Positions 1 through 12,322 of a stretch of 64,000 nucleotides of DNA are shown here, piece after piece (the stretch's first letter is position 1; every line of letters starts with the position of its first letter). This DNA is from Nocardiopsis sp. CNR-923 (GTDB taxonomy: Bacteria > Actinomycetota > Actinomycetes > Streptosporangiales > Streptosporangiaceae): positions 1 to 64,000 of the forward strand of contig NZ_MKKC01000066.1 in NCBI RefSeq assembly GCF_001942255.1. Reading direction: 5' to 3'. Under the pieces are notes generated by a model. The model ran no database searches, had not been told where the DNA came from, and saw nothing but the letters and a program-made list of their open reading frames with translations. The position numbers were made by a program, and so were the translations under genes.

Positions 1-88
1 TATAGACGATGGGGTTGATAGGCCGGGTGTGGAAGCCTTGTGAGGGGTGGAGCTGACCGGTACTAATAGGTCGAGGGCTTGTCCGCTG
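1..88 (+). rRNA. 23S ribosomal RNA, 3' end (partial)
   Basis: The first bases hold the conserved 3' terminus of actinobacterial 23S rRNA, including the ACCGGTACTAATAGG segment at about 56-70 and the GAGGGCTTGTCC end at about 73-84. The gene begins outside the window, so only about 85 bases are present. The exact 3' end is an estimate. The 5S gene follows after a GT-rich spacer of about 100 bases, the usual 23S-5S order. Confidence 0.9.
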
Positions 89-189
89 CAGATTATTGGA
101 TGTTCGCGCATACTTGTTCACACGGTTTTTGCTGCTGTGGCTTCTTTGCCTTCGTTGTGGGGGTGGGGGGTTGTGGTGGTGGTGTGGTT

Positions 190-308
190 TCCGTGGTGGT
201 TATGGCGGGGGGGTTACACTCGGTTACATTCCGAACCCGGTCGTTAAGTTCCTTTGCGCTGATGGTACTGCCCTGTGGTGGGGTGGGAGAGTAGGTCGCT
301 GCCACGGT
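190..308 (+). rRNA. rrf: 5S ribosomal RNA
   Basis: The terminal helix is visible as CCGTGG at 191-196 pairing with CCACGG at 302-307. Between them lie conserved 5S blocks, including TTACATTCCGAACCCGG (224-240), GATGGTACTG (261-270) and GGGAGAGTAGGTC (285-297). Length is about 118 nt, normal for 5S. It is the last gene of the rRNA operon and is followed directly by terminators. Confidence 0.93.
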
Positions 309-322
309 TTTTTGTTGGGGAG

Positions 323-357
323 GGGGTCGTCCTTGGGGGCGGCCCCTTTTCTTTTTT
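323..357 (+). terminator. Intrinsic terminator of the rRNA operon
   Basis: GGGGTCGTCC pairs with GGGCGGCCCC (with G-U pairs) around a short TTGG loop, and a T-rich tract (TTTTCTTTTTTT) follows. It lies about 15 bases after 5S rRNA. The U-tract is unusually good for a GC-rich actinobacterium. Confidence 0.85.
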
Positions 358-365
358 TGTGTGTT

Positions 366-396
366 GGGGGTGCCGGGGTGGGCGCCCCCTTTTTTG
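366..396 (+). terminator. Second, tandem rRNA terminator
   Basis: GGGGGTGCC pairs with GGCGCCCCC around a short loop and is followed by TTTTTT at 390-395. It sits just after the first hairpin and would act as a back-up stop. The following 150 bases up to the convergent ogt gene are GT-rich and hold no gene I can support. Confidence 0.75.
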
Positions 397-554
397 TTGT
401 GTGGGTGGGTTGTGAGCGTGCTGGTGTGGGGGGTGGGTGGGGTCCCCCTGTTTTCTATGTAATCGTGGGTGTGGGGCGGTGCGCTACCCCGTGTGGGTGG
501 GTTGTGGATAACGGGTGGCTCGGAAGGGGACCTCCCCTCCCGAGCCGGTGCCCG

Positions 555-1070
555 CTACGACTCCAGGGCGAGCAGGAACCTCTTGCGTTCCAGGCCGCCC
601 GCGTAGCCCGTGAGCGAACCGTCGGCTCCGATCACCCGGTGGCACGGCACGATGATGCTGATCGGGTTGCGTCCGTTGGCCATGCCGACCGCCCGGGAGG
701 CGGTGGGCCGGCCCAGCTCCCGCGCCAACTGGCCGTAGGAGGCGGTCTCGCCGTACGGGATCGTGGTCAGCGCTGCCCACACCCGCAGCTGCCAGTCCGT
801 ACCGGCCGGGGCCAGCGGGAGGTCGAACTCCCGGAGCTCGCCCGCGAAGTAGGCCCGCAGTTGGGCGATCGCGTCCTGGAAGGCGAACTGGTCCCTGTCC
901 CAGTTCTCGGGGACGGTCTTCGTCCGGGTCCACACCCCGCTGAGGGAGTCAGCGTCGCCGAAGAGCGTCAGCTCACCGACGGGCGAGTCCATCGTGGCGA
1001 AGCGGGTGGGCCCCGTGGTCGTCCGGAATTCCTGCCGCGGCAGTCGTGGCGGCTCCTTCGGGTGCGACAT
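555..1070 (-). CDS. ogt: Methylated-DNA--[protein]-cysteine S-methyltransferase
   Basis: Suicide repair enzyme that moves a methyl group from O6-methylguanine in DNA to its own cysteine. The 171-residue product has the active-site PCHR motif (Cys143 from the ATG start) inside the usual [20 protein letters not shown]-type block, preceded by the helix-turn-helix segment around [12 protein letters not shown]. Length suits the Ogt/MGMT family. An in-frame GTG at 1103 overlaps the stop of the upstream ada/alkA gene as GTGA, so translation may instead start there and be coupled. The ATG at 1070 is a conservative choice. The two genes form an alkylation-repair operon. Confidence 0.9.
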   Translation of the reverse strand: MSHPKEPPRLPRQEFRTTTGPTRFATMDSPVGELTLFGDADSLSGVWTRTKTVPENWDRDQFAFQDAIAQLRAYFAGELREFDLPLAPAGTDWQLRVWAALTTIPYGETASYGQLARELGRPTASRAVGMANGRNPISIIVPCHRVIGADGSLTGYAGGLERKRFLLALES

Positions 1071-1099
1071 CTCCACGTTCAGAGGCAGCGCTGGCTGGT

Positions 1100-2515
1100 T
1101 CACGTCGTATCCGTTCTCGCCCACAGGAGGTGCGTGGCGTAGGACCGCCACGGGCTCCATTGTTCCGGTGTGATCTGCTCGCTGCGCAACGCCTGTCGTA
1201 CCCCCAGGTCGCCGTCGAGGAAGACGTCGGGGTCGCCCAGGCCGCGCATACGGATGTAGCTCGCGGTCCACGGGCCGATGCCGCGGAGCGCGAGGAGGTC
1301 CTTCTCGGTCCGTTCCCGGTCGCAGCCGGGACCGAGGTCGACGTCGCCGCCGGCGATCGCCGCGCAGAGGCCGACCAGGGCCCGTCCCCGGGAGACGGGC
1401 ATCGACAGGTCGGTCGGGTCGGCCGCGGCCAGGGCCGCCGGCGCCGGGAAGAGGTGGGTGAGGCCGCCTCCCGAGTTCTCCAGACCCTCGGGCAACGGCT
1501 GGCCGAAACGTTCGACGAGCCGACCGGCCAACGTGCGGGCGGCCCGCACGGAGACCTGCTGCCCGAGCACCGCCCGGACGGCCAGTTCGGCCGCGTCCAC
1601 GTGGCCGGGGGAGCGGATGCCCGGGTGCGCGGTCACCGAGGGGCCCAGGACGGGATCGCCGCGCAACGCTTCGGACACCGCTCTGGGGTCGGCGTCCAGA
1701 TCCAGCAGCCACCGGCACCGGCGGACCGCGGACATCAGATCACCGGGGTCCGACAGCCGGAGCCTACACACGACGTACCGGTTCCCGGCGGAGAGTTCGA
1801 CGACACCCGGTCCGCGCGGGAGGGACAGCGTGCGGCGGTACGCGCCGTCGCGGAACTCCTCGACGCCGGGCACCGCGCGGTCGCCCAGGAAGCCCAGCAT
1901 CCGGTCGAGGTCGATCGGTTCCCGGTAGGGCAGCCGTAGCGTGAGAGATCCCTCCGGCGCGGGACCGCCCCCGCGCATCTGCGTCGGGGTCCGGTCGAAG
2001 ACCGCGCGCATCGTCTCGTTGAACTGCCGGATACTGGCGAAGCCCGAAGCGAAGGCCACGTCCGCGAGCGGCATGTCCGTCGTCTCCACCAGGACTCGCG
2101 CGGTCTGCGCGCGTTCGCTCCGGGCCAGAGCCAGGGCGCCCGCACCCAGTTCGGCGGTCAGCAGCCGGTTGAGCTGTCGTTCGCTGTACCCGACGGCGAA
2201 GGCGAGGGCGCTCACTCCGCCCCGGTCCACGGCGCCGTCCTGGATGAGCCGCATCGCACGGCCGACGACGTCGGCGCGCAGGTTCCACTCGGGGGAACCG
2301 GGCGTCCGGTCGGGGCGGCAGCGTTTGCAGGCGCGGTATCCGGACTCCTGTGCGGCGGCGGCCGTCGGGAAGAAGCTCGTGTTCTCTCGCTTGGGCGTCA
2401 CCGCCGGGCAGCTGGGTCGGCAGTAGATGCCGGTCGTGCGCACCGCGGTGTAGAACACGCCGTCGAAACGGGCGTCGCGGCTGTGCACCGCGCGGTAACG
2501 CTGGTCGTCGTCCAT
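1100..2515 (-). CDS. Ada regulatory domain / AraC HTH / 3-methyladenine DNA glycosylase fusion
   Basis: A 471-residue fusion of an Ada zinc domain (about residues 1-75, with Cys32, Cys36, Cys63 and Cys66 as the four-cysteine set), an AraC-type helix-turn-helix (about 85-180) and an AlkA glycosylase (about 200-471). The helix-hairpin-helix block [15 protein letters not shown] and the catalytic-type Asp in [12 protein letters not shown] are visible. By family knowledge, Cys32 would accept methyl groups from phosphotriesters and switch on the gene, and the glycosylase would remove N3-methyladenine. It is followed by ogt with a GTGA overlap, consistent with an autoregulated adaptive-response operon. 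Start ATG at 2515. Confidence 0.92.
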   Translation of the reverse strand: MDDDQRYRAVHSRDARFDGVFYTAVRTTGIYCRPSCPAVTPKRENTSFFPTAAAAQESGYRACKRCRPDRTPGSPEWNLRADVVGRAMRLIQDGAVDRGGVSALAFAVGYSERQLNRLLTAELGAGALALARSERAQTARVLVETTDMPLADVAFASGFASIRQFNETMRAVFDRTPTQMRGGGPAPEGSLTLRLPYREPIDLDRMLGFLGDRAVPGVEEFRDGAYRRTLSLPRGPGVVELSAGNRYVVCRLRLSDPGDLMSAVRRCRWLLDLDADPRAVSEALRGDPVLGPSVTAHPGIRSPGHVDAAELAVRAVLGQQVSVRAARTLAGRLVERFGQPLPEGLENSGGGLTHLFPAPAALAAADPTDLSMPVSRGRALVGLCAAIAGGDVDLGPGCDRERTEKDLLALRGIGPWTASYIRMRGLGDPDVFLDGDLGVRQALRSEQITPEQWSPWRSYATHLLWARTDTT

Positions 2516-2565
2516 GGGTCCATGGTGACCGATGCTTCAGACCCCCGGCTGGCGGTTTTCGGACA

Positions 2566-2847
2566 TCAGTCTTCCCGCGTCCTGAGGTACTCCACGTAGA
2601 CCGGGCGCAGGGCCTCCTGCACCTTCGGGTCGCTCTCCACGGACAGAGCCTCGTACAGGAAGCCGGACGCCTGGGCGACGCTGGCGTCGCTGGCCTCCAT
2701 GTTGCCCGCGACGGCCTCGGCCGCCGGGATCAGTCTCAGCAAGCGCCAGAAGAAGCGCACGTCCCAGCGCTCACGCGCGAGCTCCACGGCACGCTCCCTC
2801 AGGTCCTCGGTGCTGAGCCCTTCGAAGTTCTCTCCGTTCTCTGCCAT
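2566..2847 (-). CDS. Small conserved hypothetical protein
   Basis: A 93-residue acidic, helical protein with no membrane segment or cysteine. I do not recognise a named domain. It is divergent from the B12-binding gene with only about 64 bases between the start codons, so they may share a promoter region. Its codon use looks like that of neighbouring genes, which supports it being real. Start ATG at 2847 lacks a strong ribosome binding site. Confidence 0.65.
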   Translation of the reverse strand: MAENGENFEGLSTEDLRERAVELARERWDVRFFWRLLRLIPAAEAVAGNMEASDASVAQASGFLYEALSVESDPKVQEALRPVYVEYLRTRED

Positions 2848-2911
2848 GCCCGGAAGATACCCCCGCGCGTGGCGGCCATCCCTGGGTTACGCTTCTCCCG
2901 GGGGGTGTGTC

Positions 2912-3313
2912 ATGACCAGGGTCGTCGTCGCCAAGCCCGGTCTGGACGGGCATGATCGCGGGGTGAAGATCGTCGCCCGGGTACTGCGCGACGCCGGGAT
3001 CGAGGTCATCTACACCGGGTTGCGGCAGACCCCCGAGATGATCGTCGCCACCGCACTCCAGGAGGATGCCGACGCCATCGGCCTTTCCGTGCTCTCCGGC
3101 GCCCACATGACCATCTTCGCCCGCGTCATGGAGTTGCTGCGGGAGAACGACGCCACCGACATCCGGGTCTTCGGGGGCGGCATCATCCCCGACGCGGACA
3201 TCGAGGAGCTGGAGCGCATGGGGGTCGCCAGGATCTTCACCCCCGGTGCGCCGACGGCGGAGATCGCCGACTGGGTGAGGGAGAACGTGCGTCCGGCGAC
3301 CGCCCGCGGGTGA
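2912..3313 (+). CDS. Stand-alone cobalamin (B12)-binding domain protein
   Basis: A 133-residue protein made only of the methylmalonyl-CoA-mutase C-terminal B12-binding fold. It has the DGHDRG motif (the DxHxxG signature whose His is the lower cobalt ligand), SVLSGAH and the glycine-rich FGGGIIP loop. Length equals the small-subunit domain alone, and no catalytic mutase domain is adjacent. It may serve as a separate small subunit for an acyl-CoA mutase encoded elsewhere, or as a B12-dependent sensor. The GGGGG run before ATG 2912 acts as the ribosome binding site. Confidence 0.85.
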   Translation: MTRVVVAKPGLDGHDRGVKIVARVLRDAGIEVIYTGLRQTPEMIVATALQEDADAIGLSVLSGAHMTIFARVMELLRENDATDIRVFGGGIIPDADIEELERMGVARIFTPGAPTAEIADWVRENVRPATARG

Positions 3314-3649
3314 TGTTCATCGCATCCTCCAAGGGGTGAATGCGCCCGCGATGGTGTGATTGTTCGTGTCTCTCATCACACGAATTCCCATCAGAGGTGC
3401 CTCACGGGCCCGTATGAGCGCTGATCGGGCCGGAACGGCCCTGGACAACACGCCCCCGGTGTCCGGCGGTCAGATCTCGGGCGACTAAGCTTTGCGCATG
3501 TCGGGGGTGGCGATACCCGGCGTCTTCTGTAGCAACCCAGCCCCTGAGGCTGCGCGTCGTGTGACACATGATCAGTGGGTCGCAGCCGATCCGGACGAGG
3601 CCACCCCGGCAGACACACTTGAGCCAGCGAGTTACAAGGACGGACCCTC
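3314..3649. other. Intergenic region upstream of sucC
   Basis: No convincing gene is present. The stretch contains the GTGTGAT/ATCACAC inverted repeat listed separately and a TGTGACACA palindrome near 3560. It probably carries the sucCD promoter, but no clear -35/-10 pair could be assigned. Confidence 0.5.
3354..3381. promoter_or_regulatory. Inverted repeat upstream of sucCD
   Basis: GTGTGAT at 3354-3360 and ATCACAC at 3375-3381 form a perfect 7-bp inverted repeat with a 14-base spacer. The half-sites resemble Crp-type TGTGA/TCACA, but the spacer is longer than the Crp 6 bases. It could be an operator with widely spaced half-sites or a weak hairpin ending the B12 gene transcript. No T-tract follows. 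Confidence 0.35.
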
Positions 3650-4831
3650 GTGGACCTGTTCGAATACCAGGCGAAGCAACTCTTCGCAGAGTACGGGGTT
3701 CCCGTACCCCAGGGGAAGGTGGCGAGCACGGCCGCCGAGGCACGTGCCATCGCTGAGGAGTTCGCCGCCGCGGGCAAGCCTCGCGTCGTCGTCAAGGCGC
3801 AGGTCAAGACCGGCGGCCGCGGCAAGGCCGGCGGCGTGAAGGTCGCCGAGGGGCCCGAGGACGCCCAGGCCAAGGCCGAGCAGATCCTCGGAATGGACAT
3901 CAAGGGCCACACGGTCCACCGCGTCCTGGTCGAGGAGGCCTCCGACATCGCGGAGGAGTACTACTTCTCCTTCCTCCTGGACCGCGCGAACCGCACCTTC
4001 CTGTCGATCTGCTCCGCTGAGGGAGGCGTGGAGATCGAGGAGGTCGCGGTCTCCAATCCCGACGCGGTCGCCAAGATCGCCATCGACCCGCTGACCGGCG
4101 CACCCGCCGACGTCGCCGCGGAGATCGTCAAGGCGGGCAAGCTCCCGGGGGCCGCGGCCGAGGGCGCGGCCGAGGTCATCACCAAGCTGTGGGACGCCTT
4201 CCTCGGCAAGGACGCCACCCTCGTCGAGGTCAACCCGCTCATCCTGACCAAGGACGGCCGTGTCGTCGCCCTCGACGGCAAGGTGACCCTGGACGAGAAC
4301 GCCGAGTTCCGCCAGGACCTGGAGAGCCTCACCTTCCCGGAGGAGGGCGACCCGCTGGAGGTCGCCGCCAAGGAGAAGGGCCTCAACTACGTCAAGCTCG
4401 ACGGCGAGGTCGGCATCATCGGCAACGGCGCGGGTCTGGTCATGTCCACCCTGGACGTGGTCGCCTACGCGGGCGAGGCGCACGGCGGCGTCAAGCCCGC
4501 GAACTTCCTCGACATCGGCGGCGGGGCGTCCGCCGAGGTCATGGCCAACGGGCTGGAGATCATCCTCGGCGACCCCGCGGTCAAGAGCGTGTTCGTCAAC
4601 GTGTTCGGCGGCATCACCGCCTGCGACGCGGTCGCCAACGGCATCGTCCAGGCGCTGGAGCTCCTGGAGAGCCACGGCAGGGACGTCTCCAAGCCGCTGG
4701 TCGTCCGCCTGGACGGGAACAACGCCGGGCTGGGTCGCGAGATCCTCACCACGCGTGCCCACCCGGCCGTGCGACAGGTCGACACGATGGACGGCGCCGC
4801 CGCTCAGGCCGCCGAGCTCGCGGCGAAGTAG
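3650..4831 (+). CDS. sucC: Succinate--CoA ligase (ADP-forming) subunit beta
   Basis: Beta subunit of the TCA-cycle enzyme that makes ATP or GTP while converting succinyl-CoA to succinate. The 393 residues match the family length. The N-terminal ATP-grasp region is visible, with the [11 protein letters not shown] nucleotide loop near residues 54-64. The C-terminal CoA-ligase domain has the [11 protein letters not shown] and [16 protein letters not shown] segments. Translation starts at GTG 3650 after AAGGA at 3636-3640. sucD follows 13 bases later, so the two form an operon. Confidence 0.97.
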   Translation: MDLFEYQAKQLFAEYGVPVPQGKVASTAAEARAIAEEFAAAGKPRVVVKAQVKTGGRGKAGGVKVAEGPEDAQAKAEQILGMDIKGHTVHRVLVEEASDIAEEYYFSFLLDRANRTFLSICSAEGGVEIEEVAVSNPDAVAKIAIDPLTGAPADVAAEIVKAGKLPGAAAEGAAEVITKLWDAFLGKDATLVEVNPLILTKDGRVVALDGKVTLDENAEFRQDLESLTFPEEGDPLEVAAKEKGLNYVKLDGEVGIIGNGAGLVMSTLDVVAYAGEAHGGVKPANFLDIGGGASAEVMANGLEIILGDPAVKSVFVNVFGGITACDAVANGIVQALELLESHGRDVSKPLVVRLDGNNAGLGREILTTRAHPAVRQVDTMDGAAAQAAELAAK

Positions 4832-4844
4832 GGGAACGGACACC

Positions 4845-5723
4845 ATGGCTATCTTCCTGAACAAGGACAGCAAGGTGCTGGTCCAGGGCATGACCGGCTC
4901 TGAGGGCACCAAGCACACCCGCCGCATGCTGGCGTCGGGCACCAACATCGTCGGCGGCGTCAACCCCCGCAAGGCCGGGCAGAGCGTGGACTTCGACGGC
5001 TCCGCCGTCCCGGTCTTCGGCTCCGTGGCCGAGGGCATGGAGGCCACCGGCGCGGACGTCACCGTCATCTTCGTCCCGCCGAAGTTCTGCAAGGGCGCGG
5101 TTGTCGAGGCGATCGACGCCGGCATCGGTCTGGCCGTCGTCATCACCGAGGGCATCCCGGTGCACGACACCGCCGCCTTCTGGGCGCACGCGCGCGCCAA
5201 GGGCAACAAGACGCGGATCATCGGCCCGAACTGCCCGGGTCTGATCACGCCGGGTCAGTCCAACGCGGGCATCATCCCGGCCGACATCACCAAGCCGGGC
5301 CGGATCGGGTTGGTGTCCAAGTCCGGGACGCTGACTTACCAGATGATGTACGAGCTGCGCGACATCGGTTTCTCCTCGGCCGTGGGCATCGGTGGCGACC
5401 CGATCATCGGAACCACGCACATTGACGCGCTGGCCGCGTTCGAGGCCGACCCCGACACCGACGTGATCGTGATGATCGGTGAGATCGGCGGCGACGCCGA
5501 GGAGCGTGCCGCCGACTTCATCAAGGAGAACGTGACCAAGCCGGTCGTCGGCTACGTGGCCGGGTTCACCGCACCCGAGGGCAAGACCATGGGTCACGCG
5601 GGCGCGATCGTGTCGGGCTCCTCCGGCACCGCCGCCGCCAAGAAGGAGGCCCTGGAGGCCGTCGGCGTCAAGGTCGGCAAGACCCCCAGCGAGACCGCCA
5701 AGCTGGTGCGCGAGCTGTTCTAG
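4845..5723 (+). CDS. sucD: Succinate--CoA ligase subunit alpha
   Basis: Alpha subunit of succinyl-CoA synthetase (292 residues). It has the N-terminal CoA-binding Rossmann motif [15 protein letters not shown] and the phosphorylated-histidine block [11 protein letters not shown] near the C-terminus. Its ATG at 4845 follows GGGGAACGGA. It is co-transcribed with sucC and ends at a strong hairpin terminator. By recalled M. tuberculosis order (Rv0951-Rv0955), sucCD followed by a perM-like gene is conserved. Confidence 0.97.
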   Translation: MAIFLNKDSKVLVQGMTGSEGTKHTRRMLASGTNIVGGVNPRKAGQSVDFDGSAVPVFGSVAEGMEATGADVTVIFVPPKFCKGAVVEAIDAGIGLAVVITEGIPVHDTAAFWAHARAKGNKTRIIGPNCPGLITPGQSNAGIIPADITKPGRIGLVSKSGTLTYQMMYELRDIGFSSAVGIGGDPIIGTTHIDALAAFEADPDTDVIVMIGEIGGDAEERAADFIKENVTKPVVGYVAGFTAPEGKTMGHAGAIVSGSSGTAAAKKEALEAVGVKVGKTPSETAKLVRELF

Positions 5724-5737
5724 GACACCGCGCCGTC

Positions 5738-5770
5738 ACGGCCCCGTCCCCCGCTCGGGGACGGGGCCGT
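5738..5770. terminator. Terminator between sucD and the convergent DUF1707 gene
   Basis: ACGGCCCCGTCCCC pairs perfectly with GGGGACGGGGCCGT across a short loop, a 14-bp stem. It lies between convergent genes and can serve both strands. No real T-tract follows, as is common in actinobacteria. Confidence 0.8.
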
Positions 5771-5773
5771 TCC

Positions 5774-6289
5774 TCATGCGCCCTCGATCTGGTCGCGCCC
5801 GCCTCCGAGTTCGCGGCGGGTCCGTCGCGCGCGCAGCTCAAGCGTGGTGGCCACGGCCAGGCCGGGGACGACGACGAGCGCGAAGAAGGACAGCCAGGTG
5901 ATGATGGCAACCTGGTTCCCGCTGATGATCGCTGGCAGCCCCCACATCACGAAGAGGAACGCGCCCCAGATGGGCGGACCCGCGACTCGCCCGGCCCTGC
6001 CCCCGCTCCCGTCCTTGGCCGCGGCGGCGACCTTCGGCTGCGGTTCGGCGGGCACCAGGTCGGCGGGGGGCTCCTCAGGGTGTGTGAGCGTCGTGGGACG
6101 CAGGCGAGGAGGAAGGTCGTCGAAGAGCTGCGCCAGGTCGGCGTTGGTGACCGCGTTCAGAGCCGCGGTGGAGCGGGACTCGTGCTCGTCGAGGCCCAGC
6201 CGCCCCTCCGAGAGTGCCGTCCGCAGCCGTTCCAGGGCCTCGTCGCGTTCGTCGTCGGACAGTCGGTAGCCGTGGTCAGGGCCGGTCAT
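5774..6289 (-). CDS. DUF1707 domain membrane protein
   Basis: A 171-residue protein with an N-terminal DUF1707 domain (YRLSDDERDEALERLRTA, then a GRL-LDEHESR segment), a proline-rich linker, and two hydrophobic segments in the second half (PIWGAFLFVMWGLPAII and AIITWLSFFALVVVPGLAV). The charged RARRTRREL tail is probably cytoplasmic. Start ATG 6289 is chosen because GAAGGAAC sits just upstream; longer in-frame extensions lack a ribosome binding site. The function of DUF1707 is unknown; these are common actinobacterial envelope-associated proteins. Confidence 0.85.
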   Translation of the reverse strand: MTGPDHGYRLSDDERDEALERLRTALSEGRLGLDEHESRSTAALNAVTNADLAQLFDDLPPRLRPTTLTHPEEPPADLVPAEPQPKVAAAAKDGSGGRAGRVAGPPIWGAFLFVMWGLPAIISGNQVAIITWLSFFALVVVPGLAVATTLELRARRTRRELGGGRDQIEGA

Positions 6290-6599
6290 GGTGTTCCTTC
6301 GGGGTGAGTGAGGGGGTCGTCCGTGCGGTCTGTCACATGCCGCCTCCTCCACCGCCGTCACCGTCGCGTCCGGCGCCCGACCACCCGTCGGTGACGAGTT
6401 CCGCGGCCGCGACGAGCACGGGGACCCCCCGTTCCTGTGCTTCCTGCCGGAGCTGGGATCGGGCACGGGGAGCCTCCGGGGAGGGTGAGTCTGGCCTCTC
6501 TCCCTAAGACGCCCGTCCAGCGTGTTCGGTTCCGGTTCGCCCACGACACGCGCGGCCGGGATGCCCCGGAGCATTCCGGTGCCTGGCAGCATAAGTCGG
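6290..6599. other. Divergent intergenic region (DUF1707 / DUF6350)
   Basis: No supported gene. It separates two divergent membrane-protein genes and must hold both promoters. A short CCTCCTCC-rich stretch lies near 6343. I see no clear operator or RNA. Confidence 0.45.
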
Positions 6600-8243
6600 G
6601 TGAGTACGCCAGGATCTCCCCCTGACCGCGGTCGGAAACGGCCGAGCGGCACGTCGACCGACCCGCCCGGGGAACCCTCCCACGGGCCTCGGCCGCTCTA
6701 CCCGACCGGCGGGATCGCCGCCGCCACCGCGGCGGGCAGCGGCCTCGCGGTCATCGTCACGCTCACCATCGTCGGCTGGGTGGCCGCGCCGCACGCGCCG
6801 TTCGGCGAGGAGATCGTCGAACTCCTCCAGGGGGCCGTGCTCGCCTGGCTCGTGAGTCATCACGTGTCCTTCACCATCCAGGACGGCCAGTTCGGGCTGC
6901 TGCCGATCGGGTTGGTGCTCATCCCGGCCCTGCTCCTGTACCGGTCGGGTCGGTGGCTGGCGCGCAGCTGCGAGATCGGTCGGCTGAGGCACGTTCACCT
7001 GGCCGCGCTGGCGATCGCCGGACCCTACGCGGCGATCGCGGGCACGCTCGCGCTGCTGGCGCGCACGGACACGGTGGAGCCCAGTATGCCGCGCGCGCTG
7101 GTGATGGGGTTCGTCATCGCGTTCCTGTCCGGGGGGCTCGGAGCACTGCGCCAGATGATGCGCGAACGGGGGGTGGCGGTGCGCGCCCTGTTGGGGCTCA
7201 TGCCGGGGCGTGCACGCTCCCTCCTGGTGGGGATGGGCGCAGCCACCGGTTCCCTGCTGCTGGGCGGTCTGCTGCTGTTCCTGGCGGCGCTCGCCGCCAA
7301 CCTGCCCGAGGCGGTCGAGGCGACCCGGGCACTCGCCCCGGGGGTGGTCGGCGGGACGCTGCTCCTGCTCGTCCAGTTCGCCTATCTGCCCAACGCGGTG
7401 GTGTTCGCCGTCTGCTACGCGCTCGGGCCGGGGTTCACGGTGGGCGCGGCGACGGTCGTGGCGCCGACCGGTGTCTCCGTGGGCGCGTTGCCGATGTTCC
7501 CGATGTTGGCGGCCGTCCCCGCCGACGGCGCCGCGCCCGTGGTGTCGCTGGCGGCGCTGGGCGTGCCGTTCGCGGCGGGCGCGGTCGGCGGTGTGCTGAC
7601 CCAGCGCAGCGCCCCGGACGTGGTCAGCGAGGCGGCGCCGCTGTGGGGGTTCGTGTGCGGTGTCACCACGGGGATGGTCTGCGCCGCGCTGGGCGAGCTG
7701 GCGGGCGGTTCCCTGGGGTCGGAGCGGCTGACCGACATCGGGCCCTCCTCGTGGCAGGTGGGGCTGATCGCGGCTCTGGAGGTCGGGGTGGCTGCGGCGA
7801 TCGCGGCCTGGATCGCCAACTGGTGGTACACGCGTCGGATGCGCCTGGCGGTCGCGGCGGCGGCCGAGGCCCCGGAGAAGGCGAGGGGCCACGAGGCCGA
7901 GCCGGAGCCGCCCGAGCCGGTGCCCGTCGGCGAGGGGCTGGCGACGGTGACGCCGCTGCACCCCCCCGAGGACGAGGAGGACGAGCCCGCCGGGCGGGAG
8001 CCGTCCGAGGCGGAGCGCTTCGCCGAACGGCAACGCGTCCGGGAACGGGCCAGGCAGGCGAGGCTGGCCGAGCGCGCCGCACGTCGGGAGGCCCGCGCCG
8101 AGCTGCGCGCCCAGCGCGCTGGGGAACGGCGTGCCCGCACGGCGGAGAAGCGCCGCGGACGCCGCCGACGCCGCGACGAGGAGTCCGAGGAGTTGTTCGG
8201 GATCAGCTACGAGGCCTCGCCCGAGGAGGTCGACGCCCCCTGA
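6600..8243 (+). CDS. DUF6350 (PerM-like) multi-pass membrane protein
   Basis: A 547-residue protein with a short N-terminal tail, about ten hydrophobic helices between residues 35 and 410, and a long highly charged Arg/Glu-rich C-terminal tail (from about residue 430) likely to be cytoplasmic and coiled. This architecture and position after sucCD match the DUF6350 family, which includes M. tuberculosis PerM (Rv0955), a protein tied to cell division. GTG 6600 is the likely start; ATG 6561 and ATG 6522 are in frame further upstream. Unlike mycobacteria, purN and purH do not follow here. Confidence 0.82.
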   Translation: MSTPGSPPDRGRKRPSGTSTDPPGEPSHGPRPLYPTGGIAAATAAGSGLAVIVTLTIVGWVAAPHAPFGEEIVELLQGAVLAWLVSHHVSFTIQDGQFGLLPIGLVLIPALLLYRSGRWLARSCEIGRLRHVHLAALAIAGPYAAIAGTLALLARTDTVEPSMPRALVMGFVIAFLSGGLGALRQMMRERGVAVRALLGLMPGRARSLLVGMGAATGSLLLGGLLLFLAALAANLPEAVEATRALAPGVVGGTLLLLVQFAYLPNAVVFAVCYALGPGFTVGAATVVAPTGVSVGALPMFPMLAAVPADGAAPVVSLAALGVPFAAGAVGGVLTQRSAPDVVSEAAPLWGFVCGVTTGMVCAALGELAGGSLGSERLTDIGPSSWQVGLIAALEVGVAAAIAAWIANWWYTRRMRLAVAAAAEAPEKARGHEAEPEPPEPVPVGEGLATVTPLHPPEDEEDEPAGREPSEAERFAERQRVRERARQARLAERAARREARAELRAQRAGERRARTAEKRRGRRRRRDEESEELFGISYEASPEEVDAP

Positions 8244-8381
8244 CCGCCGGGGCGGGGAACCGGGGGCGCGCGCCCCGCCAGGGGGGTGACCCCGCACCCG
8301 GGGGGACAGCGCGGTGGACCATTCCGCCCCACGGCGTCCCCCGACCGGTCCGCCCCGCCGCGCACAGCCCCTGGGCACGCG

Positions 8382-8413
8382 ACCGGGCCCCCGCCGCGTG
8401 ACGGGGGCCCGGT
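8382..8413. terminator. Bidirectional terminator between DUF6350 gene and mfd
   Basis: ACCGGGCCCCCG pairs perfectly with CGGGGGCCCGGT (12 bp, 8-base loop) just before the mfd stop codon. It sits between convergent genes. Confidence 0.8.
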
Positions 8414-8421
8414 ACGGCGGT

Positions 8422-12014
<3,593 letters not shown>

Positions 12015-12322
12015 AGCACCAAGAGATGGGAGTGGTCCGGATCAGGCGGTGGTCGCGGCCTGCACGGTGGAGGGCGGCAGTGTCGTCAACGGCCGCCCGG
12101 TACCTCTCAGCCTAGCGACTCCTCCGGCTGCGCGAGGTCGGCTGTGGAGGCGGCCACGGGCGCGCGCCCGTGCCCGCGCCTCAGGGCCGTGGGACGGCCC
12201 ACAGCGAGTGAAACCAGCTCTGAACTGGTCGTATTCCGGATCGGGCGGATCTGAGCGGAGTCCGGGTCAGGGCGGGCATACGCTGGGTGCGTCGCGGACC
12301 ACGACAGATGGGGGAGCGTGCG
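12015..12322. other. Divergent intergenic region (mfd / sulfurylase-kinase gene)
   Basis: No supported gene. It contains an inverted repeat ACCAG-N7-CTGGT at 12213-12229, possibly an operator for either divergent gene. No clear -35/-10 pair was found. Confidence 0.4.

Noticed and set aside
96-1142. Long plus-strand reading frame over 5S rRNA and ogt
   Set aside because: Composition is low-complexity and it is antisense to ogt and overlaps 5S rRNA; a GC-bias shadow.
3632-5248. 538-residue minus-strand reading frame across sucCD
   Set aside because: It is antisense to conserved sucC and sucD with no domain; a shadow frame.
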